A program made the position numbers and the translations under genes. Below, piece after piece: positions 8,188 to 15,874 of a stretch of 64,000 bases of DNA. The stretch's first letter is position 1. Each line of letters opens with the position of its first letter. Below the pieces are notes generated by a model, which worked only from the letters and a program-made list of their open reading frames with translations, had not been told where the DNA came from and made no database searches. The DNA is from Streptomyces sp. NBRC 110028 (GTDB taxonomy: Bacteria > Actinomycetota > Actinomycetes > Streptomycetales > Streptomycetaceae), in NCBI RefSeq assembly GCF_001417735.1, contig NZ_BBUZ01000047.1, positions 17,152-81,151 on the forward strand. The letters are read 5' to 3'.

Positions 8188-10875
8188 CTACTGGCCCGCT
8201 TCCGCGACGAGCCGCTCGACGGCCTCGATGGCGTCGCCGACGGCGTCCGGGTTCTGGCCGCCGCCCTGGGCGACGTCCGGCTTGCCGCCGCCTCCGCCGC
8301 CGAGCGTCTTGGCGGCGGTACGGACCAGGTCACCGGCCTTGAGTCCGCGCTCGCGCGCCGCCTCGTTGGTGGCGATGACGGTCAGCGGGCGGCCGCCTCC
8401 CACGGTGAACAGGGCGACGACGGCGGGCCGGTCGAGGGCCCCCGCCTTGTGGTCCAGCCGTCCGCGCACGTCCAGCACCAGCTTGCGCAGGTCGTCGGCG
8501 GTCGTGCCGTCCGGCACCCGGCCGGTGGCCAGGGTGACGCCCCGGACGTCCTTGGCGCCCTCGGCGAGCCCGGCGGCGGCCTGCAGCACCTTCTCGGCGC
8601 GGAACCGGTCGATCTCCTTCTCCGCGTCCCGGAGCTTGGTGATCATTCCGGAGATCTTCTCCGGAAGCTCCTCGGGGCGCCCCTTGACCAGGTCGGTGAG
8701 CTGGGAGACGACCGTGTGCTCACGGGCGAGGAAGTTGTACGCGTCCACGCCCACCAGGGCCTCCACGCGGCGCACGCCGGAGCCGATGGAGGACTCGCCG
8801 AGCAGCTTCACCAGGCCCAGCTGGGCGGTGTTGCGGACGTGCGTACCGCCGCACAGCTCCTTGGAGAAGTCGCCGATGGTCACCACGCGCACCCGGTCGC
8901 CGTACTTCTCGCCGAACTCGGCGATGGCGCCCTGCTTCTTGGCGTCGTCCATGCTCATCACCTCGGCGGTGACGTCGAGTTCGCGGGAGAGCACCTCGTT
9001 GATCTTCTGCTCGACGTCGGTGAGCACCGTGCCGGGGACGGCGGTCGGCGAGCCGAAGTCGAAGCGGAAGCGGCCGGGCGAGTTCTCCGAACCGGCCTGG
9101 GCGGCGGTCGGGCCGAGCGCGTCGCGCAGCGCCTGGTGGGTGAGGTGGGTGGCGCTGTGGGCGCGGGCGATGGCGCGGCGGCGCCTGACGTCGATCTCGG
9201 CGTACGCGGCGGAGCCGACCGTCACCTCGCCGACCTGGACGACGCCCTTGTGCACGCTGACGCCGGGCACCGGCTGCTGGACGTCCCGCACCTCGACGAC
9301 GGCGCCGGAGGCCAGCTTGATCTTGCCGGTGTCGGCGAGCTGGCCGCCGCCCTCGGCGTAGAACGGGGTGCGGTCCAGGACGACCTCGACGTCGTCGCCC
9401 TCGGAGGCGGCGGGCGAGGAGACCCCGTCGACCAGCAGGCCGACGACAGTGGACTCACCGGAGGTGTCGCTGTAGCCGGTGAAGACGGTCGAGCCGGAGG
9501 TGTCGGCGACCTCGCGGTAGGCGGACAGGTCGGCGTGGCCGGTCTTCTTGGCCTTGGCGTCGGCCTTGGCGCGCTCCCGCTGCTCCCGCATCAGGCGGCG
9601 GAAGCCGTCCTCGTCCACCGAGAGGCCCTGTTCGGCGGCCATCTCCAGGGTGAGGTCGATCGGGAAACCCCAGGTGTCGTGGAGCAGGAACGCCTTGTCG
9701 CCGGGGAGGACGGTGGAGCCGGCGGCCTTGGTGTCGGTGACGGCGGTGTCGAGGATGTTGGTGCCGGCCTTGAGCGTCTTCAGGAAGGCCGACTCCTCGG
9801 CGAGCGCGACGGTCTCGATGCGCTTGCGGTCGGTCAGCAGCTCCGGGTACTGCTCGCCCATGGTCGTGAGGACGGTGTCCACCAGCTCGGCGACGACCGG
9901 CTCGGCGGCGCCGAGGATGCGCATGTTGCGGATGGCGCGGCGCATGATGCGGCGCAGCACATAGCCGCGGCCCTCGTTGCCGGGGGTGACTCCGTCGCCG
10001 ATGAGCATGACGGAGGTGCGCATGTGGTCGGCGACCACGCGCAGCGATACGTCGGAGTCATGGGCGGCGCCGTAGGCGACCCCGGTCAGCTCGGTGGCCT
10101 TGTCGATCACGACGCGCAGGGTGTCGGTCTCGTACATGTTCTGCACGCCCTGCAGGATCATCGCGAGGCGTTCGAGGCCGAGGCCGGTGTCGATGTTCTT
10201 GCTGGGCAGCTCGCCGAGGATGGGGAAGTTCTCCTTGCCCTCGCCCGGGCCGCGCTCGTACTGCATGAAGACCAGGTTCCAGATCTCCACGTAGCGCTCG
10301 TCGTTGACGGCCGGGCCGCCCTCCACGCCGAACTCCGGACCACGGTCGTAGTTGATCTCGGAGCAGGGGCCGCAGGGGCCGGGGACGCCCATGGACCAGT
10401 AGTTGGGGCCCATGCCCAGGCGCTGGATGCGCTCTGCGGGGACGCCGACGACGTCGCGCCAGATGCGCTCGGCCTCGTCGTCCTGCTCGTAGACGGTGAT
10501 CCAGAGGCGCTCGGGGTCAAGACCGTAGCCACCGTCCGCCACGGAGCCGGTCAGCAGCTCCCAGGCGTAGGTGATGGCGCCTTCCTTGAAGTAGTCGCCG
10601 AACGAGAAGTTGCCGCACATCTGGAAGAACGTGCCGTGCCGGGTGGTCTTGCCGACCTCTTCGATGTCCGGCGTGCGCACGCACTTCTGCACGCTCACGG
10701 CGCGCTTGTAGGGCGGCTGGACCTCACCCAGGAAGAACGGCTTGAAGGGGACCATGCCCGCGTTGACGAGCAGCAGGGTCGGGTCGTCCGCGATGAGCGA
10801 CGCCGACGGCACGACGGTGTGCCCGCGCTCCTCGAAGAAGCGCAGCCAGCGGCGGCGGATTTCAGCCGACTCCAT
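8188..10875 (-). CDS. alaS: alanyl-tRNA synthetase
   Basis: This 895-aa class II synthetase charges tRNA-Ala and edits Ser/Gly mischarging. ATG 10875 gives MESAEIRRRWLRFFEERGH, the canonical start. Motif 2 lies around KTTRHGTFFQMCGNFSFGDYF and motif 3 at LGLERLAM. The editing domain carries the zinc ligands in HSATHLTHQAL and CGGTHV. A coiled coil and a Gly-rich C-Ala domain (LGGGGGGKPDVAQGGG) close the protein. Its ATG overlaps the upstream DUF6167 stop by one base (TGATG). Confidence 0.98.
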   Translation of the reverse strand: MESAEIRRRWLRFFEERGHTVVPSASLIADDPTLLLVNAGMVPFKPFFLGEVQPPYKRAVSVQKCVRTPDIEEVGKTTRHGTFFQMCGNFSFGDYFKEGAITYAWELLTGSVADGGYGLDPERLWITVYEQDDEAERIWRDVVGVPAERIQRLGMGPNYWSMGVPGPCGPCSEINYDRGPEFGVEGGPAVNDERYVEIWNLVFMQYERGPGEGKENFPILGELPSKNIDTGLGLERLAMILQGVQNMYETDTLRVVIDKATELTGVAYGAAHDSDVSLRVVADHMRTSVMLIGDGVTPGNEGRGYVLRRIMRRAIRNMRILGAAEPVVAELVDTVLTTMGEQYPELLTDRKRIETVALAEESAFLKTLKAGTNILDTAVTDTKAAGSTVLPGDKAFLLHDTWGFPIDLTLEMAAEQGLSVDEDGFRRLMREQRERAKADAKAKKTGHADLSAYREVADTSGSTVFTGYSDTSGESTVVGLLVDGVSSPAASEGDDVEVVLDRTPFYAEGGGQLADTGKIKLASGAVVEVRDVQQPVPGVSVHKGVVQVGEVTVGSAAYAEIDVRRRRAIARAHSATHLTHQALRDALGPTAAQAGSENSPGRFRFDFGSPTAVPGTVLTDVEQKINEVLSRELDVTAEVMSMDDAKKQGAIAEFGEKYGDRVRVVTIGDFSKELCGGTHVRNTAQLGLVKLLGESSIGSGVRRVEALVGVDAYNFLAREHTVVSQLTDLVKGRPEELPEKISGMITKLRDAEKEIDRFRAEKVLQAAAGLAEGAKDVRGVTLATGRVPDGTTADDLRKLVLDVRGRLDHKAGALDRPAVVALFTVGGGRPLTVIATNEAARERGLKAGDLVRTAAKTLGGGGGGKPDVAQGGGQNPDAVGDAIEAVERLVAEAGQ

Positions 10876-11204
10876 CAGTGGTCCTCATTTCGGGCGTTCG
10901 GGTTGGGGTAGGGGGACATGTGCGTGAGCTGGGCCCGGCCGCGCTGGGCCGGCAGCTGGGTGAGGTCATTGGCGGGCGCCGAGGTCAGGCCCAGCGCGTC
11001 CTTGAGGGCCGCCTCGCGGTCGGCCATGCCGTCGCGCACATCGAGCGCGAAGACCTTGATCCGCCGTCCGGCGAGCACCGCCCGGTCGGCGGCCTGCGCC
11101 GCCAGACTCTCGGGGGTGAGCTGGTTGAGCTTGCGCTGGACCTTGGTGGTGGCCCACACACCGGCTGCGACGCCGGTGGTGAACCAGAAAGTGCGGCGGA
11201 ACAT
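10875..11204 (-). CDS. DUF6167-type small membrane-anchored protein
   Basis: A 109-aa protein of unknown function opening MFRRTFWFTTGVAAGVWATTK, a short membrane anchor, then a charged helical region and a C-terminus rich in Pro and Gln. It is coupled to alaS by a TGATG overlap and sits 8 bp after the DUF948 gene. I recall the same pair upstream of alaS in other streptomycetes; its role is unknown and alaS may simply use its promoter. Confidence 0.75.
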   Translation of the reverse strand: MFRRTFWFTTGVAAGVWATTKVQRKLNQLTPESLAAQAADRAVLAGRRIKVFALDVRDGMADREAALKDALGLTSAPANDLTQLPAQRGRAQLTHMSPYPNPNARNEDH

Positions 11205-11212
11205 CCGGTCTC

Positions 11213-11653
11213 TCAGCCCTTCGATCCACGGTTGCGGCGGCCGCCCCGGCGGGCGGACGGCAAGGTCTTGCCGATGACGACGGTGGGCGCGGGATCGCTC
11301 TCGGGCCGGCCCTTGCGGCCGATCGCGCGCCGGACGCCGTAGCCGAACGCCGCCACCTTGACCAGCGGTCCACCGAAGGCGGAGGAGACGGTCGAGGACA
11401 GCGCGGAGGCGTTCGAGGTGACCTCCTGGACGTCGGAGGCGATCGAGTCCACGCGCGCGAGCTGGGTGTTCGCCTCGCGCACGGTCGCCGACGCCTCACT
11501 GAGCAGCGGCACCGCCTGTTCGGTGACCTCCGCCACCAGCCGGGTGGCCGCCTTGAGCGTCTGGGCGAGTCTCACCAGGGCGAGGGCGAGGAAGGACACC
11601 AGAATCGCCCAGAAGACGGCCACGAGGATCCCGGCCACCTCTCCACCGGACAC
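11213..11653 (-). CDS. DUF948-family membrane/coiled-coil protein
   Basis: A 146-aa protein starting at GTG 11653, preferred over GTG 11680 because GGGAG lies 10 nt upstream and the first membrane segment then follows at once (VAGILVAVFWAILVSFLALALV). Next comes an amphipathic helix with Thr/Ser heptads (ATVREANTQLARVDSIASDV), typical of DUF948 proteins with a methyl-acceptor-like coil, and a basic C-terminus (RRGGRRNRGSKG). The function is not established. It is the first gene of the DUF948-DUF6167-alaS unit. Confidence 0.75.
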   Translation of the reverse strand: MSGGEVAGILVAVFWAILVSFLALALVRLAQTLKAATRLVAEVTEQAVPLLSEASATVREANTQLARVDSIASDVQEVTSNASALSSTVSSAFGGPLVKVAAFGYGVRRAIGRKGRPESDPAPTVVIGKTLPSARRGGRRNRGSKG

Positions 11654-11997
11654 GTTGCACCGCTCCCTGCTGCCGATCACGTCGGTCGTCGTCGTTCAGG
11701 TCGTCCGTCGTCTCAGTCGTCCGTCGCCCGCCGGTCTCGGGCGGGTCGTCCGGGCGCGGGCGGCAGGTAACGACCCTATCGCGCCGGGCACGCCCGGCCG
11801 AAACGCATTCCGCTCGGCCAAACAGCCCGCGGGTTCCCCTCGACACACCGGTCGATGGGGAACCCGCGGGCTGGATGGCGAGTGGGCCACAGGGGCGCGC
11901 CGCTGCCGAAAGGGAGAGCACGGTCGACCGCCGACAGAGGCTGAGGCGCCCCGGAGGCGAACCGAGCCTCGATGCGGAGCGCGTACGGTCCGCTGGG
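11654..11997. other. 344-bp gene-free gap between rpsD and the DUF948 gene
   Basis: It holds the rpsD terminator (11823-11873) and must hold the promoter of the DUF948-alaS unit. GTCGTC-rich low-complexity sequence lies around 11680-11740. I see no convincing coding frame or clear promoter hexamers. Confidence 0.5.
11823..11873 (-). terminator. terminator after rpsD
   Basis: CAGCCCGCGGGTTCCCC (11823-11839) pairs perfectly with 11857-11873 (17 bp). TCGA palindromes inside the loop can extend it. It is 125 bp past the rpsD stop, so rpsD is a stand-alone transcript. Confidence 0.85.
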
Positions 11998-12609
11998 TCA
12001 GCGGGCGTAGTACTCGACGACGAGCTGCTCGTCGCAGATCACCGGGACCTCCTTGCGGTTCGGGTCCCGGTCGAGCCGGAACGCGAGCGCCTTGAGGTTG
12101 ACCTGGAGGTAGCGCGGGGTCTCGCCGTCGGGGGCGTAGCCACCCTCGCGGGCCACCTGGAAGGGGTGCTTCTCGCGGCTGCGCTCGCGGACCATCACCA
12201 CGTCGTCCGGGCTGACCCGGAAGGAGGGCTTGTCGACCTTGCGGCCGTTGACCTCGATGTGACCGTGGACCACCATCTGGCGGGCCTGGTAGATCGTGCG
12301 GGCGATTCCCGACCGCAGGACGAGCGCGTCCAGACGGCGCTCAAGCTCGATGATCAGGGCTTCGCCCGTCTTGCCATCGACCTTCCGAGCGCGGTCGTAG
12401 GCACGGGCCATCTGGCGCTCGCTGATGTCGTACTGAGCGCGCAGACGCTGCTTCTCCAGCAGCCGGACCTTGTAGTCACTGGTCTGCTTGCGGCCACGGC
12501 CGTGCTCGCCGGGCGGGTAGGGACGGGCCTCGAAGTACTTGACGGCCTTCGGCGTCAGCGCGATGCCGAGCGCCCTCGACTTCTTGACCTTGGGACGCGA
12601 CTGGTTCAC
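11998..12609 (-). CDS. rpsD: 30S ribosomal protein S4, zinc-knuckle-free form
   Basis: S4 nucleates 30S assembly on 16S rRNA. The 203-aa protein starts at GTG 12609 (NQSRPKVKKSRALG) with GGAGG about 10 nt upstream. It carries the S4 RNA-binding domain around RRLDALVLRSGIARTIYQAR and HGHIEVNGRKVD. The N-terminal Cys4 zinc knuckle of many bacterial S4 proteins is absent; the only Cys is near the C-terminus (VICDEQ). The gene is isolated from the alpha operon. An iron-box-like palindrome begins 22 bp upstream of the start and is shared with the divergent DUF2470 gene. Confidence 0.97.
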   Translation of the reverse strand: MNQSRPKVKKSRALGIALTPKAVKYFEARPYPPGEHGRGRKQTSDYKVRLLEKQRLRAQYDISERQMARAYDRARKVDGKTGEALIIELERRLDALVLRSGIARTIYQARQMVVHGHIEVNGRKVDKPSFRVSPDDVVMVRERSREKHPFQVAREGGYAPDGETPRYLQVNLKALAFRLDRDPNRKEVPVICDEQLVVEYYAR

Positions 12610-12631
12610 GTGGAACGAACCTCCATGTAAG

Positions 12632-12650
12632 TTAGGTGAGCCTTACCTTA
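12632..12650. promoter_or_regulatory. iron-box-like operator (DmdR1/IdeR type)
   Basis: Read on the minus strand the site is TAAGGTAAGGCTCACCTAA. It matches the DtxR/IdeR-family consensus recalled for Streptomyces DmdR1, TTAGGTTAGGCTCACCTAA, at 17 of 19 positions. It sits 22 bp upstream of the rpsD start and 14 bp upstream of the DUF2470 ATG. DUF2470 is found in haem-utilisation proteins, so iron-dependent repression of that gene is the simplest reading. Confidence 0.7.
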
Positions 12651-12664
12651 GCCGAGGAAAACGC

Positions 12665-13549
12665 ATGTTTCGACCTGGGATCCCCCTGCCCAGCACTGCT
12701 CAGAGTCTTGAGGAGGGTCAGCCGCGTCCCAAGGAAGACGCCCTGCGGCCGACGGCGGCAGAGCGTGTACGGACTCTCGTGGAAAACAAGGCTACGGCGT
12801 CGTTGACGATTCCCGGAATCGAGGTCACCGACGATCTCGGCATGGACGGACCGGCCGCTCGCGCCGTCACCCCGGACGGGGATGTGCTGTTACTGCTCCC
12901 CGGCGGCTCACCCGCGGCCCGCGCGGCGGCCCACGCGCAGGACGACGATCTGACCTGCGTGATGGAGATCACGGACGTCGCCCCGGTCGCGGTGCCCCAG
13001 CGGATCCGCGGCCGCGCCTGGGTGGCCGGCTGGCTCACTCCCGTACGCGGCGGCGACCGCGCCGCGAACGCGGCCCTGCTGGCAGAGCACCATCCGGTCG
13101 GAGAGCTGCTGGGCCTCGGGGAGGCCCTTCGGCCCGACCCGTCCGCCGGGCCGCGCGGCCGGGCCGCCGCGTGGACGCTGCTGCGGCTGGAGGTCGCCGA
13201 GGCGTGCGTGGACGACCTGTGGGGCGCGGACGGCGTCGAGCCGGACGACTTCGCGCAGGCCGCCCCCGACCCGCTCGCCCCGCACGAGGCCGAGCTGCTG
13301 CAGCATCTGCACGCCGCCCACAGCGACCAGGTGCGCGGGCTGTGCGTCCTGCTGGGCGAGCGCTCGTCCATGGTGTGCACCCGCGGCCCCGCGATCCCCG
13401 TGGCCCTGGACCGCTTCGGCCTGCGCGTCCGCTTCACGGACGACGCCGACCGGCCGTTCGACGCGCGCTTCGACTTCCCGGAGCCGGTGCGGAGCGTCTC
13501 CGAACTGCGCCGCGCGATGCACACCCTGTTCGAGGCGGCCGCCGACTAG
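12665..13549 (+). CDS. DUF2470-domain protein, possible haem/iron utilisation
   Basis: A 294-aa protein starting at ATG 12665 with GAGG 7 nt upstream. Residues about 40-200 resemble the split-barrel FMN-binding/PNPOx-like half of HugZ-type proteins (DVLLLLPGGS, AWVAGWLTPV). The C-terminus from about residue 205 is a clear DUF2470 domain (AELLQHLHAAHSDQVRGL, then ALDRFGLRVRF and FPEPVRSVSELRRAM). HugZ proteins bind or degrade haem. Several haem contacts of true HugZ cannot be verified here, so a degradative role is inference. The gene is divergent from rpsD, has an iron-box-like operator at its start, and converges on rarA with a 7-bp gap. Confidence 0.8.
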   Translation: MFRPGIPLPSTAQSLEEGQPRPKEDALRPTAAERVRTLVENKATASLTIPGIEVTDDLGMDGPAARAVTPDGDVLLLLPGGSPAARAAAHAQDDDLTCVMEITDVAPVAVPQRIRGRAWVAGWLTPVRGGDRAANAALLAEHHPVGELLGLGEALRPDPSAGPRGRAAAWTLLRLEVAEACVDDLWGADGVEPDDFAQAAPDPLAPHEAELLQHLHAAHSDQVRGLCVLLGERSSMVCTRGPAIPVALDRFGLRVRFTDDADRPFDARFDFPEPVRSVSELRRAMHTLFEAAAD

Positions 13550-13556
13550 GGGGTGT

Positions 13557-14924
13557 CTACGAGGACTCCGGCGGCGGGTCGCCGCGCAGCCGCGCCCGGA
13601 CCCGCTCGACCACATCGGCGTAGCGGGCCTCCGCCCCGTACCGCGTCGGCTCGTAGTAGCGCTTTCCGTGGATCTTGTCCGGCGCGTACTGCTGCGCCGC
13701 GATGCCGCCCGGCAGATCGTGCGGATACAGATACCCCTGGGCGTGGCCGAGCTTTTCGGCGCCCTTGTAGTGCCCGTCCCGCAGATGCGGCGGCACCGGG
13801 CCCGCGAGCCCCGCCCGGACGTCCGCCAGCGCCGCCCCGATCGCCGTCGTGGCCGCGTTGGACTTGGGCGCGAGCGCCAGCGCGATCGTGGCGTGGCTCA
13901 GCGTCAGGGCGGCCTCGGGAAAGCCGATCAGCGCGACCGCCTGCGCCGCCGCCACGGCGGTGGGCAGGGCGGTCGGGTCCGCCAGCCCGATGTCCTCGCT
14001 CGCCGAGATCATCAGCCGCCGCGCGATGAACCGGGGGTCCTCCCCCGCCTCGATCATCCGCGCCAGATAGTGCAGCGCGGCGTCCACGTCCGAGCCGCGG
14101 ATCGACTTGATGAGAGCGCTTGCCACGTCATAGTGCTGATCACCGGCCCGGTCGTAGGTGACCGCGGCCCGGTCGACCGCCTCCTCCAGCGTGGTCAGCG
14201 TGATCTCCGCCTCGCCCTTGGCCATCGCCGACCCGGCCCCCGCCTCCAGCGCGGTGAGCGCCCGCCGGGCGTCGCCGCCCGCGATCCGCAGCAGATGCCC
14301 TTCGGCCTCCTCGGAGAGGGTGACCGCGCCGCCGAGCCCCCGCTCGTCGGTCAGCGCGCGGCGCACCAGCCCGCGCAGATCGTCATCGGTGAGCGACTCC
14401 AGGGTGAGCAGCAGCGAGCGGGACAGGAGCGGGGAGATCACCGAGAAGTACGGGTTCTCCGTGGTGGCCGCGATCAGGGTGACCCAGCGGTTCTCCACGG
14501 CGGGCAGCAGCGAATCCTGCTGCGCCTTGCTGAAGCGGTGGATCTCGTCCAGGAAGAGCACGGTCTCCCGGCCGTACGCCCCCGAGGAGCGGCGCGCCCC
14601 GTCGATGACGGCCCGCACCTCCTTGACCCCCGCGGTGATCGCCGACAGCTCCACGAACCGCTTCTGGGTGGCCTGGCTGACCACGTACGCGAGCGTGGTC
14701 TTCCCGATCCCGGGCGGGCCCCACAGCAGGACCGAGGACGGCCCGGCCGGCCCCCCGCTGCCCTCGCCGACCAGTCTCCGCAACGGCGATCCGGGACGCA
14801 GCAGATGCTGCTGGCCCACGACCTCGTCCAGCGTGCGCGGGCGCATGCGCACGGCCAGCGGGCTGCTGGCCGGGTCCTTCTCCTGGCGGTCCTCGGCGGC
14901 GGCGGTGAACAGGTCTGGCTCCAC
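13557..14924 (-). CDS. rarA: replication-associated recombination protein A (AAA+ ATPase)
   Basis: RarA/MgsA is a clamp-loader-like AAA+ ATPase acting at stalled forks. The 455-aa protein starts at GTG 14924 (EPDLFTAAAEDRQ). It has the N-terminal PLAVRMRPRTLDEVVGQQHL, Walker A GPPGIGKTTLA, Walker B LFLDEIHRF, sensor 1 AATTENPYF, the arginine-finger region SPLLSRSLL, and the C-terminal tetramerisation domain ending in RYYEPTRYGAEA. Length is typical. It ends tail to tail with the DUF2470 gene. Confidence 0.94.
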   Translation of the reverse strand: MEPDLFTAAAEDRQEKDPASSPLAVRMRPRTLDEVVGQQHLLRPGSPLRRLVGEGSGGPAGPSSVLLWGPPGIGKTTLAYVVSQATQKRFVELSAITAGVKEVRAVIDGARRSSGAYGRETVLFLDEIHRFSKAQQDSLLPAVENRWVTLIAATTENPYFSVISPLLSRSLLLTLESLTDDDLRGLVRRALTDERGLGGAVTLSEEAEGHLLRIAGGDARRALTALEAGAGSAMAKGEAEITLTTLEEAVDRAAVTYDRAGDQHYDVASALIKSIRGSDVDAALHYLARMIEAGEDPRFIARRLMISASEDIGLADPTALPTAVAAAQAVALIGFPEAALTLSHATIALALAPKSNAATTAIGAALADVRAGLAGPVPPHLRDGHYKGAEKLGHAQGYLYPHDLPGGIAAQQYAPDKIHGKRYYEPTRYGAEARYADVVERVRARLRGDPPPESS

Positions 14925-14983
14925 CCCGAAAGCCTATGGCACCGCACCGACAGCACCGGCTTCCAGGGGGTTCGGCCTAGTCT

Positions 14984-15631
14984 CTAGCTCGTCCAGAAGT
15001 CCCACCAGCGCGTCAGGATCAGCATCCCGATCACGCCGATCCACATCACCGGCACCACCCAGTGGAACTCCAGCAGCCCGCGCCGCAGCCCGTCCGGCGC
15101 CGGCAGGTATCCGTGCTTGATGTTGTGGCCGGTGACGTAGCAGAACATCACGATGGTGGCGACCCAGGCGAGGCAGCACCACAGGCACAGCGAGCCGATG
15201 ACGTACAGCGACTCGTACTGGAGCCAGGTCACGAAGCCGGCGCCGAAGAGGGTGCCCGCGTTGAACGTCAGCCAGTACCAGCGCGGGAAGCGGGCCCCGG
15301 CCAGCAGGGACATGCCCACGCAGATGACGATGCCGTAGGCGACCAGGCCGAGCATCGGGTTCGGGAAGCCGAACGCCGCGGCCTGCTTGCTCTCCATGAT
15401 GTTGCCGCAGGAGACCACCGGGTTGAGGCTGCAGCCGGGGGTGAAGACCTTGCCGTCGGCCTTGTACTCGAGGATCTTGTTCTTGTCGAGCGTGATGACC
15501 CAGGCCGCCAGCAGCCCCAGCGCGCCGGTGATCACGAGCAGGAGCGCGAAGGCGCGGCCGCCTCCCGTTCCGGTCCGCGCGCCGCCCCGCGCCTCGTCGG
15601 ACTCCACGTCGTCCATCAGTGTCGTCGCCAT
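14984..15631 (-). CDS. vitamin K epoxide reductase (VKOR)-family membrane protein
   Basis: A 215-aa membrane protein starting at ATG 15631 (MATTLMDDVESDE); an upstream in-frame start at 15691 adds a non-conserved leader. About five hydrophobic segments are visible. The four VKOR cysteines are present: the loop pair C67 and C75 (GCSLNPVVSCG) and the active CXXC C149/C152 (SLCLWC). Bacterial VKORs reoxidise periplasmic thioredoxin-fold proteins using quinones, doing the job of DsbB. Unlike many homologues it has no fused thioredoxin domain. No exported partner is adjacent; the DsbA-fold protein at 55.7 kb has no signal peptide. Confidence 0.9.
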   Translation of the reverse strand: MATTLMDDVESDEARGGARTGTGGGRAFALLLVITGALGLLAAWVITLDKNKILEYKADGKVFTPGCSLNPVVSCGNIMESKQAAAFGFPNPMLGLVAYGIVICVGMSLLAGARFPRWYWLTFNAGTLFGAGFVTWLQYESLYVIGSLCLWCCLAWVATIVMFCYVTGHNIKHGYLPAPDGLRRGLLEFHWVVPVMWIGVIGMLILTRWWDFWTS

Positions 15632-15781
15632 ATCGCCGTCCGTCGCTCTCCACACTGTCCGGCCCCGTCGGGCACGGCCATTGTGCCCCAACCCATCGCC
15701 CCGTCATGCCCTGTTGTCAGGGCCCGACCATCTTCGCGGGTCCCCCGTTCGACGGGCATAAGCGCGGGCCGAGGCGGCCGG

Positions 15782-15807
15782 GCCCCGCCCCGGGAGGGGC
15801 GGGGCCG
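15782..15807 (-). terminator. terminator after hisS
   Basis: GGCCCCGCCCC (15782-15792) and GGGGCGGGGCC (15797-15807) form an 11-bp perfect stem with a GGGA tetraloop, 68 bp past the hisS stop. The rest of 15632-15781 should carry the VKOR promoter. Confidence 0.75.
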
Positions 15808-15874
15808 GGGAGCGGAGGGCGGTCTCGATTGGCAGGATGAACCGGCCCCCACGGCGTTGACGCCGCGGAGGCGG

